DNA of 64,000 nt from Lachnospira pectinoschiza (GCF_020564355.1 NZ_JAJCRR010000001.1:310001-374000), one strand, 5' to 3'. Positions 27,506 to 37,528 are shown, counted from the stretch's first letter. Numbers and translations are program-made. The notes: generated from the letters alone by a model not told the origin.

Positions 27506-28684
27506 TTACGGCAGTTTCTGTTCCCGGTAAGCGGACGGACTGATATGAAACAGCCGCTTAAAGGCACGGCGGTAAGAATACACACTGTTATAGCCGACAT
27601 CTTCGGCAATCTGTTCAATTGTCGAGTCAGTGTCCGACAGCAAAACACAGCTTTTTTCAATGCGGCATTTTTCAAGGTATTCCGCAAAACAGATACCGGC
27701 GTATTCCTTAAAAATACTCGAAAGATAGCCTTCGGAAACTTGAAAATGCTGTGCCGTACCTGAAAGATTTAAGTTGGCATCGGCATAGTTTTGCAGGATA
27801 AAATCGGCAGTTTCCTGAACGAGTTCCTTCTTTTTGCTCACTCTTTGCCCGGCAAGTACAGAGCTGACCGAAAGACACAGGTCATGCAGGTGTGAAAAAT
27901 AATATTCAAAATCACCCTGACAGCTGATAATTTCCTGCTGGAAAGCAAATAGCTGTTCTGAAAAACCGTACTTTACCGGATTCAGACTCCAAAAGGTGGC
28001 AGTTACAGCATTATGAAGGGCAAGCATTTGCCCAGCAATCATCTGTCCGGGAGAAAAAGAGCGAAGCCGTGTATTTTCATCTTCAAGAACGGTCAGGATA
28101 AATCGAATCAAATCAATGTTGTTGGTTTTTATGCCCTTTATTAATAAATCCGCGGCAGTCTGTGGATAGAAACAGCGATCTGCATTTCCCGCAGTAAAAA
28201 ACAATTGGTCAGAATACACGGTAATATCGTCATGGCTGTCCGTCAGCGAAAATGAAAGCGCAGTCAGCGCCTCTTTTTTTGCAAAGATAAATTCGGACAG
28301 GCTGACACAGGGACGGCTGATGCCCCAAAAGACTGTGCAGTTGTGCCGCTGTTTAAAATATTCATAAGACTGCTTAATATAGATGTCTGGCTCAAATTCT
28401 TCAGGATAATTAAAAAGCAGTAAAAATTCATGATTTTCCGTGCGATAGAAGAATGTTGGAAATTCTGCCAGTCCGGCGGTGTATTTTGGAATGATGGAAA
28501 CCAGTGTACGCCGGTAAGAATCTGTTTCTGCTTTATATGTACCAGACAGTGAAAATGCAGCGATACAAAAAAACGGATACGGAAAGCGGAGGTGCAGTAA
28601 ATCTGCGGTTTCCGGTTCCGGTGCATAACTTGTCCGTGTAAATGCTTCATGTAAAATCCCATATATTAATAACTGCTCATTCAT
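27506..28684 (-). CDS. AraC-family regulator, candidate activator of the pectin genes
   Basis: 392 residues. A long N-terminal sensor region of unrecognised type is followed by a C-terminal AraC domain with two helix-turn-helix units (LSGTAQHFQVSEGYLSSIFKE and IEQIAEDVGYNSVYSYRRAFKRL). The architecture resembles the large AraC regulators common in Lachnospiraceae carbohydrate loci. It lies between two pectinase genes and is divergent from the PL1-CE8 gene, so control of that gene is a reasonable inference. The start ATG is complementary to 28682-28684; its ribosome binding site ggag belongs to the subtype B structured module immediately upstream. Confidence 0.9.
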   Translation of the reverse strand: MNEQLLIYGILHEAFTRTSYAPEPETADLLHLRFPYPFFCIAAFSLSGTYKAETDSYRRTLVSIIPKYTAGLAEFPTFFYRTENHEFLLLFNYPEEFEPDIYIKQSYEYFKQRHNCTVFWGISRPCVSLSEFIFAKKEALTALSFSLTDSHDDITVYSDQLFFTAGNADRCFYPQTAADLLIKGIKTNNIDLIRFILTVLEDENTRLRSFSPGQMIAGQMLALHNAVTATFWSLNPVKYGFSEQLFAFQQEIISCQGDFEYYFSHLHDLCLSVSSVLAGQRVSKKKELVQETADFILQNYADANLNLSGTAQHFQVSEGYLSSIFKEYAGICFAEYLEKCRIEKSCVLLSDTDSTIEQIAEDVGYNSVYSYRRAFKRLFHISPSAYREQKLP

Positions 28685-28689
28685 ACTAC

Positions 28690-28835
28690 TCCATTTCTGA
28701 GCGACTTTGTCGCGTAGATGCGATGAGAAATTCGCGCAGGCGATTTCTCATCTGCAATCATGGCTATTTGTTTTCGCTCGGAAACAATATAGCCGTGCGA
28801 AAAAGTTTTGATTTAAGGCTTTTTCACACTACTCC
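28690..28835 (-). repeat. Structured intergenic module, subtype B, copy 4 (leader of the AraC gene)
   Basis: Read on the minus strand. Hairpin 1 pairs 28819-28829 with 28795-28805 (11 pairs, one wobble). Hairpin 2 pairs 28781-28794 with 28762-28774 (one bulge, loop cgagcg in the RNA sense). Hairpin 3 pairs 28743-28752 with 28722-28731 (10 pairs). A short hairpin gcgac-aaa-gtcgc follows. The hairpin 2 loop is complementary to cgctc (RNA sense) at 28699-28703, directly before the aaatggag that serves as ribosome binding site. The closest relative is the unit at 55616-55759. Confidence 0.82.
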
Positions 28836-29134
28836 AATTTCTTTGTTTTCACACAGAGTACATTTTGTACGATGAAAAATTGTACCCTGCACGTCTATCA
28901 TAACGAAAAATAAAACTAAAAACAAGATATTTTGCAAAAAACTTTTACAAAAAATAATTGCAAAAGATACATTTTGCACAAAAATGGATTGTATCTTTGA
29001 AATGCCGGGGTGAAAGATTATGATACATATATGGGAAGATGTTGGGGAGAAAAGCACCCACCTATGAGCAAGCTCATTCGGTTTAGACCTTTTGACCCTG
29101 ATATCATGGAAAATATTTATTTGGAGGGTTAGTA
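28836..29134 (+). other. Upstream region of the PL1-CE8 gene
   Basis: AT-rich with repeated ttttgca(a/c)aaaa motifs (28930-28980), similar to motifs upstream of the PL9 gene near 37430-37510. A short hairpin atgag-caag-ctcat lies at 29064-29077. No consensus sigma-A promoter with good spacing was found, consistent with activator-dependent transcription, which is an inference. Confidence 0.5.
29064..29132 (+). CDS. Possible 22-codon leader ORF upstream of PL1-CE8
   Basis: ATG 29064 opens a frame beginning MSKLIRFRPFDPDI that ends with TAG at 29130-29132, two bases before the start of the pectinase. The ribosome binding site of the downstream gene lies inside its last codons, a layout that would allow translational coupling. 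Its own ribosome binding site is poor (gggga about 15 bases upstream). No family is recognised. Confidence 0.3.
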   Translation: MSKLIRFRPFDPDIMENIYLEG

Positions 29135-32100
29135 ATGAATCAGAAGATACAAAACCGCGCACAGCGGAGAAGGGCGAACAGACATCACGTAAAAAGGGCA
29201 ACGGCATTTGCACTGGCAGGACTGATGGCAACATCAGGCATATCCCTGCCGGCGGGAACATTTGCATATGGGGCGGAAAATAACACCCTGCTTGCATTTG
29301 CAGGCGCAGAAGGCGGTGGAAGATTTGCAACCGGCGGACGAGGATATGATGTGTATGTCGTTACAACACTGGAGGATTACGGAAAAGGTGAAACACCGGT
29401 AGAAGGGTCTTTGCGTTATGGCATCGAAGAATTTGCCAAAGATAAAGGCGGAACGATGATTGTATTTAATGTGGGTGGTACGATAGAATTAAAGCAGACA
29501 CTGACCTTTAAAGAAAGAAAAAATATTACCGTAGCAGGACAGACAGCACCGGGGGATGGTATTACCCTGTCCGGCTGGGATACAAATATCAGCAATTCTG
29601 AAAATCTGATTATCCGTTATATGCGTTTCCGTCCGGGTGCGGCAAATGTACATACCGGCGGAGATTCCATGGATGCACTCTGGGGAAGGGATAATAAGAC
29701 TTTTATGATCGACCACTGTTCGTTTAGCTGGAATACCGATGAAACAGTTTCAACTTACCGCGGACAGGACGGAACAGTACAGTGGTGTATCGTATCGGAA
29801 AGTCTGACTGTTTCAGGACATTCCAAAGGCCGTCACGGATACGGCGGTATTTTTGGTGGCGACAATGTATTGTTTCAGAATAACCTGATTGCGAATCATA
29901 CATCGAGAAATCCAAGAATCGGCGGCGGATGCATGGGCGATCCGACAAAGGATGGAGGCAGTACGGCAACACTGCAGTTAAGCAATAATGTTCTTTATAA
30001 CTGGGGATATAACACCTGCTATGGTGGTGGTTATGCGTATACCAATTTTATCAACAATTTCTTAAAACCGGGACAGGGAACGAGAGAACAGGTTCGGTAT
30101 CAGGTCATTGATATGGGTGAAGCCACAAAACCGGGCGGATTTTATGTAAATGGCAACTACATGGACGGCAATGCTGAAATTACCGCTGACAATGCAAAAG
30201 GTTCAAAAATGTCAGGCGTGACAGAAGGAGCCAATAAAACTGTAGTTTCAGAAACACCGTATACGGCAGAAGGATTTGACAGTGCCACCGTGACAAGTGC
30301 TGCGGACTGTTATGAACCGGTGCTTGCGCAGGCGGGTGCGACCTATCCGTACCGTGATGCCATTGATGCGAGAGTTGTAGCCGAAACGCGGACAGATTCG
30401 GGAAGATATGTGAATACAGAAGATGAGGTCGGCGGCTATCCGGCAAAAGAATCTGTACGGCCTGCTTCATTTGATACAGATATGGACGGAATTCCGGATA
30501 CATGGGAAACGGCACATGGCTTAAATCCGAATGATGCAAGTGATTCCAAGAAAATCAATCCGGCAACCGGATATGCCTACGCAGAAGAATATTTTAACGG
30601 ACTTGTTGAAAATGTAGAGCAGTCCGGTTATACGGCACCAAATCCGGATATTACCCTTGATTTACAGGATAATGCACAGTATGATGAAGGGCAGACAGTA
30701 ACAGTGACAGCTGATGTAAAGGCAAACAATGGGGGAAGCATTGCAAAGGTAGAATTTTACAATGGTATACAGCTTGTTAAAACAGCAGATACCGCACCAT
30801 TTACCTTTGATTATACGGGGTTGACAGACGGCACGTACAATATCACCGCTAGAGCCTATGATAATGATGGCAATCAGACCCAGTCATCTGTATCGAAGCT
30901 GCATATTAACAGCACAGCTGGCACAGGCGAGTGGACAAGCACTGATATTGGCAATCCGGGTGTAGCGGGAAATGCAAGTTTGGAAAATGGTGTGATGACA
31001 GTGAAAGGTGCCGGAAAATTAGGCGCATCAGAAGGCTGCGTATCCGGCAGTACCTATGCAGATGCCACAACCGATGATTTTCAGTATACGTATCAGCTTG
31101 TCAAAGGTGATGCAGAAATTATTACAAAACTGGATTCAGCAACAACCGTTGACAACCATGTATTTACCGGTGTGATGTTCCGTGAAAGCTTAGAGAGCGG
31201 TTCAAAGACGGCGGCACTCGGTATGTCAATGGTTAAAATCAGCAATGAAACCACATGGTCAACCTATCTTGCAAGCAGACTTGAAACAAACGGTAAAATT
31301 TCGGATATTTCTGAAACGATTGATTCGCCTGCAAATGCAGAAAAAGCGGGAATACCACTGGTAAGTGATTTGCATTTTAAGAGCGGTGCAGACTTTAACG
31401 GAACATGGTTTAAGTTGATAAGACGCGGCGATACCTTTACAGGATATGCATCTGATGACGGTGTAACGTGGACAAAGGTCGGTTCAAAGACTATTGAAAT
31501 GGCACAAGACATTTATGTGGGATTTGCCGTAGATGCGAATAAAGCGGCAAACAGCCTTGAAAATTTAAGCACGGCAAAGTTTTCAAATATTGCGATTCAT
31601 GAAGAATTTACAGATGTTGACTATAACCTTGAACACATTACAACAAGCGGTGCGGATTATGCGGCAGTCGGTACAGATTTTACAACGCAGCTTACGGCAG
31701 ACAGCGGATATCATCTTCCGGATGCAATTGAAATTAAAGCAGGAGAAAATGTTCTTGCAAAGCAGGATTATACCTATGATGCCAAAACCGGAGATATTGT
31801 TGTAAAGGCAGACAGGCTGACATCCGGTGTAAAGCTTACAATTTCAGCACAGGCAGAAGAAGATGTTAAAATTGATTATACATTGCAGACCTACGGCGAT
31901 ACGGAAGATGTAACCGTGACACAGGATGCAGGCAGTATGACAATCAGCCAGACCGCAGAATCTGCAAGTATGGTTGGAAATAAGGGAACGGCAGGGAAAA
32001 ATGTTTCCTACATTTTATTCCCACAGTCGAAAGAAGCGGCAAAAATGACGTTGAAATTAAAGGTCAATTCATTTAGCAATGGAAAATATTCCGGCGTGTA

Positions 32101-35100
32101 TGCCGGTGCATTCCAGCCGGACGGAGATTACCTTTATAATTCAATCGGATTCAGAGGTACAGGTGATGTAAATGCCGTATCACCGTACTGGCTGAAAGCT
32201 TCCGGCAAGGCTGGAAACGGAAGTCCGAAGCAGGCATGGACAGAAGGGGCTGTTTATACGGTAAGCATTGAAAAGAAAGCAAACAATACCTATTATGCCA
32301 CATTTCAGGAGGAAGGCAGCGCGGCTGTCAATGAAAAGACTTTTAAGGCTTCGGATTCTGCGCTGACACCGGATATTATGGCACAGTTCGGACTGGCAGT
32401 TTACAGTGCGGATGTCACAGTGACGGATATGGTGCTTTCCGATATGTCAGGAAATGTACTGTATGACCAGAATAGGGATAATTCAGGTCAGGAGGAAAGC
32501 GGATATAAGCCGCAGGTATCCGGTTCAGATTTGCTAACTGTTACCGGGGCGGGTTCTGTAATGAAAGCAGAACAGTCTGCAGAAAGCGGATCTATTACAC
32601 AGAGTACAGGTGATGCAGGAGTCAATACAAGTTACATTTTACTGCCGGAAAATGATGCATTTGCATCTATGTCCATGACTCTTAAAATTACGGATTATTC
32701 GATTACGGGTCAGAATGCAAAAAGGACGGGTGTTTTTGTCGGTGCATTCCAGACTTCGGGTAAATATGCGTTTGCTTCATTGGGATTCAGGGGCTATGAT
32801 TCATCGGTTGGAACCGATGCACTTTCGGGCTATTGGATGAAAGGCACTGGAAAAGCCGGAAACGGTTCACCAAAGTATGAGGTGGCAGCAGATAATAAAT
32901 ATAACGTAACCTTTACAAGAACCGAAAACGGCTATCTTGCCGAATTTGAAAGTCTTGGTAAGCCGCTGCTTGTCGATGCTAACGGCAATAAGACGTATTC
33001 AGATAAAAAGGAATTCAAGTGGAAGGATATGACACTGACAGCAGAAGATGCCGTATCATACGGACTGGCACTGGTTGGCGCCGATGTGGAAATTACCAAC
33101 TGGGTGGCAAAGGATGCTGAGGGCAACATTTTATATAATCAGAAGGATTATTATAAAGATGCCGGAACAGCACCGGCTGTTACAGGAGTAAATACGCCGG
33201 TAATTTCAGAGGACCGTTCTTCCATTACGGTATCATGGAGCGGCGAGGGTGCGCAGTTAGACGGAAAGTACCGCGTAGAGGTATCACAGGATAACGGCGT
33301 AACTTATAAGGAGCTGGATACCACCGCTGAAACTTCTTACAGCTATGTACCGGAAAATTCAGGTGACTATCAGTTCAGAATTACAGGTGTCTGCGGCGGA
33401 CAGGAAAGCAATTCTATGGAAACTTCGTCCGTACATTTTGTACTGCCGATGACAGCACCGTCTATTGGTGCAGAATCCGGAAATGCAGCAAATACGGTTA
33501 CATGGTCTGCTGTGCCGGAAGCGGTCAGCTACAGAATTTACCGTTCAACACAGCGTGCAGAAGGCTATACAGAGATTGGAACATCAGAAAGCACGACATT
33601 TACGGATACCACTGTGGAAAATGAAGTCCCGTATTTTTATACGGTAGTGGCAGTCGGACAGGATAACGAAAGTAACCCGTCAGCGCCGGTATCCATTATG
33701 GCAACGGCAGGGCACACAGGCGAATACATGTTCGGTTCGCAGGCGGCACAGATGACGGTGCTTGAAAAGTCTAATGATACGGTAACGGGAAATGAAGCTG
33801 CTTTAAAGTTTGCCTATGACGAAGCCGGAAAAGTATCGGTGTATGCAGGAGATCGACTGCTGTCTGAAAAAGAAACGGCAGCAGGAGAAGCGGTGGATAT
33901 AACGATTCCGTTACAGGACGGAAGAAATGCAGTAAAAGTTGTCTTTGAAAATACACAGGGCATAAAGACATACCGTAATTTTAACTTTGTTAAACTTTCA
34001 TCATACGATATGGTTGTAGATGCTTCCGGTATCAGAACGCTTGACAGTGAGTCTGTACCGGTGTATACAACAGTGGCGGAAGCACTGGCAGCAGTGCCGG
34101 CAGACAATCAGGAACAGAAAGTTATTTTTGTAAAGAACGGTACGTATTACGAAAAATTAAGCATTACATCGCCGTATATCACTTTAATTGGCGAGGATAG
34201 CGAAAAGACCGTGCTGTGTTATGATGCGGCTTCGGGAAAAACAGACCCGGTAACGGGGGCAGCATACGGAACCTCAGGCAGTGCATCGGTTTCGATTGAA
34301 GCAGCGGCACACCATACATACATGGAAAATCTGACGGTTGCGAATACCTTTGATTATCCGAATGAAACGATTGAAGGCAAGCAGGCAGTTGCAATGCTTA
34401 CAAGAGCAGATCAGCTTATTTTTAACAATGTACGGCTGACCGGATGGCAGGATACCTTACAGGCAGACGGCGGCGGACGCCAGTATTTTAAGAATTGTTA
34501 TATTGAAGGAAATGTAGACTGGATTTTCGGCAGTGCACAGGCAGTATTTGACGACTGCGATATTGTCGCCAATGCGGCAGGCTATGTAACGGCGGCAAGT
34601 ACTGAAAGTACAAAAACAACAGGCTATGTATTCATAAACAGCAGACTGCTTAAAAAATCAGATTCGGTGGCAGAAAATAGTGTGGCACTGGGCAGACCGT
34701 GGCGGTCAAATGCCTGTGTAACGTATGTAAAATGCTTTATGGACAGTCATATTAAGACAAAAGGCTATGATAATATGAGCGGCAATACCCACAGTGCAGC
34801 ACGTTTTTATGAATATCAGTCCTACGGACCGGGCTTTGCGGTTAATACCGACAGACGACAGCTAGCCAAAGCAGAAGGAGAAGCATTGACAGTCAACGGG
34901 GTCTTTGCAAGGGAAGCAGGCGAAGGTATGGCATTTGCAGAAGGCTGGGATGCAGTAGCGGCATATGCGGCAGCCTCCGCAGATTACACAGAAAGCGGAG
35001 CAGTATCGGTAGATTTTTCGGAACTGGATAGGGCAATTCAGAATGCTGAGGGCTTAAACAGCGCCGATTACAAGGATTTCAGCACAGTTGAATCCGCATT

Positions 35101-35656
35101 AAATGCGGCAAAGGCACTTGACAGGACAACGGCAACACAGGAAGAAGTCAGCGTACTGGCACACAGGCTGATAGAAGCTGTGGCAAATCTGGAAACAATG
35201 ACCCCGGCGCCGGAGCCAACACCAGACCCAGAGCCAACGCCAGACCCAACGCCAACGCCGGAACCGACACCAACACCGACACCAACACCGACCCCAGAGC
35301 CAAAACCAACGCCGGAGCCAACACCGACCCCGACGCCTTCAGAGCCGGACAATAACCAGCCGGGCGGTACGGGAGAAGCTGACGGCAGTCAGAATGGTAA
35401 TGATAATCCGTCCGGCAGTGAAAACGGCGGAACCGGCGATGCAAACGGCACAGCAGAAGAAGGAAAGCAGGAAGACAACAACGGCACGTCCTCAGAAAAT
35501 GATTCTTCTGAAAATGCAGCAGAAAATCAGCAGGAAAGTGTGCAGACAGCAGATAAAACACATTCCGTATGGTATCTTTTCGGTGCGGCAGTTTCAGCAA
35601 TGCTGGCAGGATTTGCAGGCAGTAAGCGAAAGAAAAAGTCCGATGAAGAACTTTAA
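29135..35656 (+). CDS. Giant secreted pectate lyase (PL1) / pectin methylesterase (CE8) with C-terminal anchor
   Basis: 2173 residues. Twin-Arg-rich signal region (1-48) leads into a PL1-type parallel beta-helix lyase (about 50-420; AGAEGGGRFATGGRG, MIDHCSFSWNTDE, SRNPRIGGG). Then come a calcium-loop segment DTDMDGIPDTWE (about 447-458), an Ig-like domain (about 503-593), a lectin/DUF1349-like domain (about 600-822), two homologous domains (about 914-1112 and 1130-1338) and two Fn3-like domains (about 1343-1526). The pectinesterase (about 1622-1912) has Gln1772, Asp1773, Asp1795, Arg1854 and Trp1856. A FIVAR-like helical segment, a Pro-Thr linker and a hydrophobic anchor with KRKKK follow. 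Demethylation feeding directly into lyase cleavage on one chain is the implied function. ATG 29135 has ggagg 7 bases upstream. Confidence 0.93.
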   Translation: MNQKIQNRAQRRRANRHHVKRATAFALAGLMATSGISLPAGTFAYGAENNTLLAFAGAEGGGRFATGGRGYDVYVVTTLEDYGKGETPVEGSLRYGIEEFAKDKGGTMIVFNVGGTIELKQTLTFKERKNITVAGQTAPGDGITLSGWDTNISNSENLIIRYMRFRPGAANVHTGGDSMDALWGRDNKTFMIDHCSFSWNTDETVSTYRGQDGTVQWCIVSESLTVSGHSKGRHGYGGIFGGDNVLFQNNLIANHTSRNPRIGGGCMGDPTKDGGSTATLQLSNNVLYNWGYNTCYGGGYAYTNFINNFLKPGQGTREQVRYQVIDMGEATKPGGFYVNGNYMDGNAEITADNAKGSKMSGVTEGANKTVVSETPYTAEGFDSATVTSAADCYEPVLAQAGATYPYRDAIDARVVAETRTDSGRYVNTEDEVGGYPAKESVRPASFDTDMDGIPDTWETAHGLNPNDASDSKKINPATGYAYAEEYFNGLVENVEQSGYTAPNPDITLDLQDNAQYDEGQTVTVTADVKANNGGSIAKVEFYNGIQLVKTADTAPFTFDYTGLTDGTYNITARAYDNDGNQTQSSVSKLHINSTAGTGEWTSTDIGNPGVAGNASLENGVMTVKGAGKLGASEGCVSGSTYADATTDDFQYTYQLVKGDAEIITKLDSATTVDNHVFTGVMFRESLESGSKTAALGMSMVKISNETTWSTYLASRLETNGKISDISETIDSPANAEKAGIPLVSDLHFKSGADFNGTWFKLIRRGDTFTGYASDDGVTWTKVGSKTIEMAQDIYVGFAVDANKAANSLENLSTAKFSNIAIHEEFTDVDYNLEHITTSGADYAAVGTDFTTQLTADSGYHLPDAIEIKAGENVLAKQDYTYDAKTGDIVVKADRLTSGVKLTISAQAEEDVKIDYTLQTYGDTEDVTVTQDAGSMTISQTAESASMVGNKGTAGKNVSYILFPQSKEAAKMTLKLKVNSFSNGKYSGVYAGAFQPDGDYLYNSIGFRGTGDVNAVSPYWLKASGKAGNGSPKQAWTEGAVYTVSIEKKANNTYYATFQEEGSAAVNEKTFKASDSALTPDIMAQFGLAVYSADVTVTDMVLSDMSGNVLYDQNRDNSGQEESGYKPQVSGSDLLTVTGAGSVMKAEQSAESGSITQSTGDAGVNTSYILLPENDAFASMSMTLKITDYSITGQNAKRTGVFVGAFQTSGKYAFASLGFRGYDSSVGTDALSGYWMKGTGKAGNGSPKYEVAADNKYNVTFTRTENGYLAEFESLGKPLLVDANGNKTYSDKKEFKWKDMTLTAEDAVSYGLALVGADVEITNWVAKDAEGNILYNQKDYYKDAGTAPAVTGVNTPVISEDRSSITVSWSGEGAQLDGKYRVEVSQDNGVTYKELDTTAETSYSYVPENSGDYQFRITGVCGGQESNSMETSSVHFVLPMTAPSIGAESGNAANTVTWSAVPEAVSYRIYRSTQRAEGYTEIGTSESTTFTDTTVENEVPYFYTVVAVGQDNESNPSAPVSIMATAGHTGEYMFGSQAAQMTVLEKSNDTVTGNEAALKFAYDEAGKVSVYAGDRLLSEKETAAGEAVDITIPLQDGRNAVKVVFENTQGIKTYRNFNFVKLSSYDMVVDASGIRTLDSESVPVYTTVAEALAAVPADNQEQKVIFVKNGTYYEKLSITSPYITLIGEDSEKTVLCYDAASGKTDPVTGAAYGTSGSASVSIEAAAHHTYMENLTVANTFDYPNETIEGKQAVAMLTRADQLIFNNVRLTGWQDTLQADGGGRQYFKNCYIEGNVDWIFGSAQAVFDDCDIVANAAGYVTAASTESTKTTGYVFINSRLLKKSDSVAENSVALGRPWRSNACVTYVKCFMDSHIKTKGYDNMSGNTHSAARFYEYQSYGPGFAVNTDRRQLAKAEGEALTVNGVFAREAGEGMAFAEGWDAVAAYAAASADYTESGAVSVDFSELDRAIQNAEGLNSADYKDFSTVESALNAAKALDRTTATQEEVSVLAHRLIEAVANLETMTPAPEPTPDPEPTPDPTPTPEPTPTPTPTPTPEPKPTPEPTPTPTPSEPDNNQPGGTGEADGSQNGNDNPSGSENGGTGDANGTAEEGKQEDNNGTSSENDSSENAAENQQESVQTADKTHSVWYLFGAAVSAMLAGFAGSKRKKKSDEEL
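35203..35343 (+). repeat. In-frame Pro/Thr linker repeat
   Basis: A run of PTP, PEP and PDP dipeptide-like units between the FIVAR-like segment and the acidic, Asn/Gly-rich pre-anchor region. It is a typical wall-spanning linker. Confidence 0.85.
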
Positions 35657-35700
35657 GAGTATTAAGAGCGACTTTAAAACAATAATTTAAAAAAGATAAA

Positions 35701-35752
35701 AATAACAGAAATCATATACCGCGTGCGGATAGGATTTCTGTTATTTTTTTTT
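35701..35752 (+). terminator. Intrinsic terminator after PL1-CE8
   Basis: aataacagaaatc (35701-35713) pairs with gatttctgttatt (35733-35745), followed by an eight-base T run. Confidence 0.85.
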
Positions 35753-35836
35753 AAAAGATGTATGAAGTCACGGACGGCGGATATCCTATGGATAAAAAGC
35801 GCAACCAGCGTAGAAATGAAATGAGGATTTATTTCG

Positions 35837-37276
35837 ATGCAGACAATAAATACAGATAATATCAGGACAGAATTTTCAACCAGTGCGGATGAAAATATCC
35901 GCAGTATGAAAAAACAAATCCGCATTGAGGAGAATTTTGATATTTTAACGAGAGAAATTATAATCGGTGGAAAAAAGGCAGGATTCTTTTTTATAGATGG
36001 ATTTGTGCAGGAAGATATGATAGAAAAACTGATGCAGTTTTTTTATTCACTCAAACCGGAAGATTTATCGGATGTGGATTCCTTTCTTGAAAAAGGCATG
36101 CCCTATACAGAAGTCAATAAAATTACTAAGCAGAGTGATGCACTGACGGCATTTTTTTCGGGAGTAACAGTCTGCTTTATTGACGGCTTTTCAGAGTGCC
36201 TGTCCTTAGACTGCCGGACGTATCCGATGCGTAGTGTGACAGAGCCGTGGAAGGATAAAGTACTTCGTGGTTCAAGGGACGGTTTTGTGGAAACACTTGT
36301 TTTAAACGCGGCACTTCTGCGCAGAAGAATCCGCGATCCCCAATTAAGTCTGGAGCTGATGGGGGTAGGCACACGCTCGCGTTCCGACGTTGCTGTCTGC
36401 TATATGGAGGATAAAGTCGACAAAAAGCTGTTAGACAGCATAAAAAGGCGAATTCAGGCAATACGTGTAGAAGCATTGACGATGAATATAGAAAGTCTTG
36501 CAGAGTGTTTATATGAGCATAAATGGATTAATCCGTTTCCGAAATTTAAATATTCAGAACGTCCGGACACCGCTGCTGCTGCGGTTTTGGATGGAAATAT
36601 TGTGATTATGGTAGACAATTCACCGGCGGTCATGATTGTGCCGACTTCGATTTTTGACATTATTGAAGAGGCAGACGATTATAATTTTGCACCGGTCATC
36701 GGGACGTATTTAAGAATTTCAAGATTTCTGCTGACACTGGTTACAATGCTTCTGACCCCGACATGGCTGTTACTGATTGACAATCCGCAGTGGCTGCCGG
36801 AGTGGATGATGTTTATTACAGTGTCTGATGAGATTACCGTACCGGTGTTTTTCCAGCTGTTACTGCTGGAACTCTCCATTGACGGATTAAAGCTGGCAGC
36901 TGTTAATACGCCGACTCTGCTTTCAACACCGCTCAGCGTTGTTGCCGGTATTGTGGTAGGTGAGTATGCAGTCAGCTCCGGGTGGTTTAATGCAGAATCC
37001 ATGCTGTATATGGCAGTGGTTTCGGTAGGCACGTATTCGCAGGCAAGCTTTGAAATGGGATATGCAATGAAATTTATGCGGATTATTCTGCTGTGTCTGA
37101 CGGCGGCATTCAACCTGGCAGGATATATTGCGGGAATCCTTTTAATAGCGGCAACGATAGCTTTTAACCGTACCATGACGGGATGCAGCTATATTTATCC
37201 GCTGATTCCGTTTGATAAAAAAATGCTGAAACGCAAGCTTTTAAGAGTCCGTCTGCCACATGGAAATGAAAAATAG
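35837..37276 (+). CDS. GerA-family spore germination protein, SpoVAF-like
   Basis: 479-residue integral membrane protein of the GerA (GerAA/SpoVAF) family: a soluble N-terminal domain (residues 1 to about 270) with FPKFKYSERPDTAAAAVLDG and IVIMVDNSPAVMIVPT, then five hydrophobic segments. The ERPD motif and the LLIDNPQWLPEW segment are closer to my recollection of SpoVAF than of nutrient-receptor A subunits. No B or C subunit lies nearby, which also favours SpoVAF. It would act in the inner spore membrane. Its place inside the pectin region has no evident functional logic. ATG 35837 has tgagg 11 bases upstream. Confidence 0.88.
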   Translation: MQTINTDNIRTEFSTSADENIRSMKKQIRIEENFDILTREIIIGGKKAGFFFIDGFVQEDMIEKLMQFFYSLKPEDLSDVDSFLEKGMPYTEVNKITKQSDALTAFFSGVTVCFIDGFSECLSLDCRTYPMRSVTEPWKDKVLRGSRDGFVETLVLNAALLRRRIRDPQLSLELMGVGTRSRSDVAVCYMEDKVDKKLLDSIKRRIQAIRVEALTMNIESLAECLYEHKWINPFPKFKYSERPDTAAAAVLDGNIVIMVDNSPAVMIVPTSIFDIIEEADDYNFAPVIGTYLRISRFLLTLVTMLLTPTWLLLIDNPQWLPEWMMFITVSDEITVPVFFQLLLLELSIDGLKLAAVNTPTLLSTPLSVVAGIVVGEYAVSSGWFNAESMLYMAVVSVGTYSQASFEMGYAMKFMRIILLCLTAAFNLAGYIAGILLIAATIAFNRTMTGCSYIYPLIPFDKKMLKRKLLRVRLPHGNEK

Positions 37277-37296
37277 GTGTGTACAGGGAAGAGATT

Positions 37297-37325
37297 AAGC
37301 CCGCAAAGCGGGCTTGATTATTTTC
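37297..37325 (+). terminator. Intrinsic terminator after the germination gene
   Basis: Perfect stem aagcccgc / gcgggctt with an AAA loop, then gattatttt. The T run is weak. Confidence 0.75.
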
Positions 37326-37528
37326 TGTGCAATTTTGTGAAAATTGTATAGCATTAAAAAACTTTTTCAAAAATAAATAGCTTTAACTTTGTAAAACACG
37401 GCAGTATCTGGAAACGCTAAAGGTAATAAAAAATGCAAAAAACAATCAATTGTAGAAAGTGCATGAAAATACTTTTTGTATGTAGAAAATATGTACAAAA
37501 TGCACAAATATATTTGTAAAAATTGCCG

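Noticed and set aside
29040..29105. Segment before the PL1-CE8 gene with a TPP-riboswitch-like string (gaccctgatatcatgg)
   Set aside because: The conserved CTGAGA element and the second helix of a TPP aptamer are absent, and the gene is not related to thiamine. The similarity is too short.
37409..37422. Catabolite-response (cre)-like sequence tggaaacgctaaag before the PL9 gene
   Set aside because: The left half fits but the last two consensus positions do not; similar partial matches (19957, 14631) occur by chance in AT-rich DNA.
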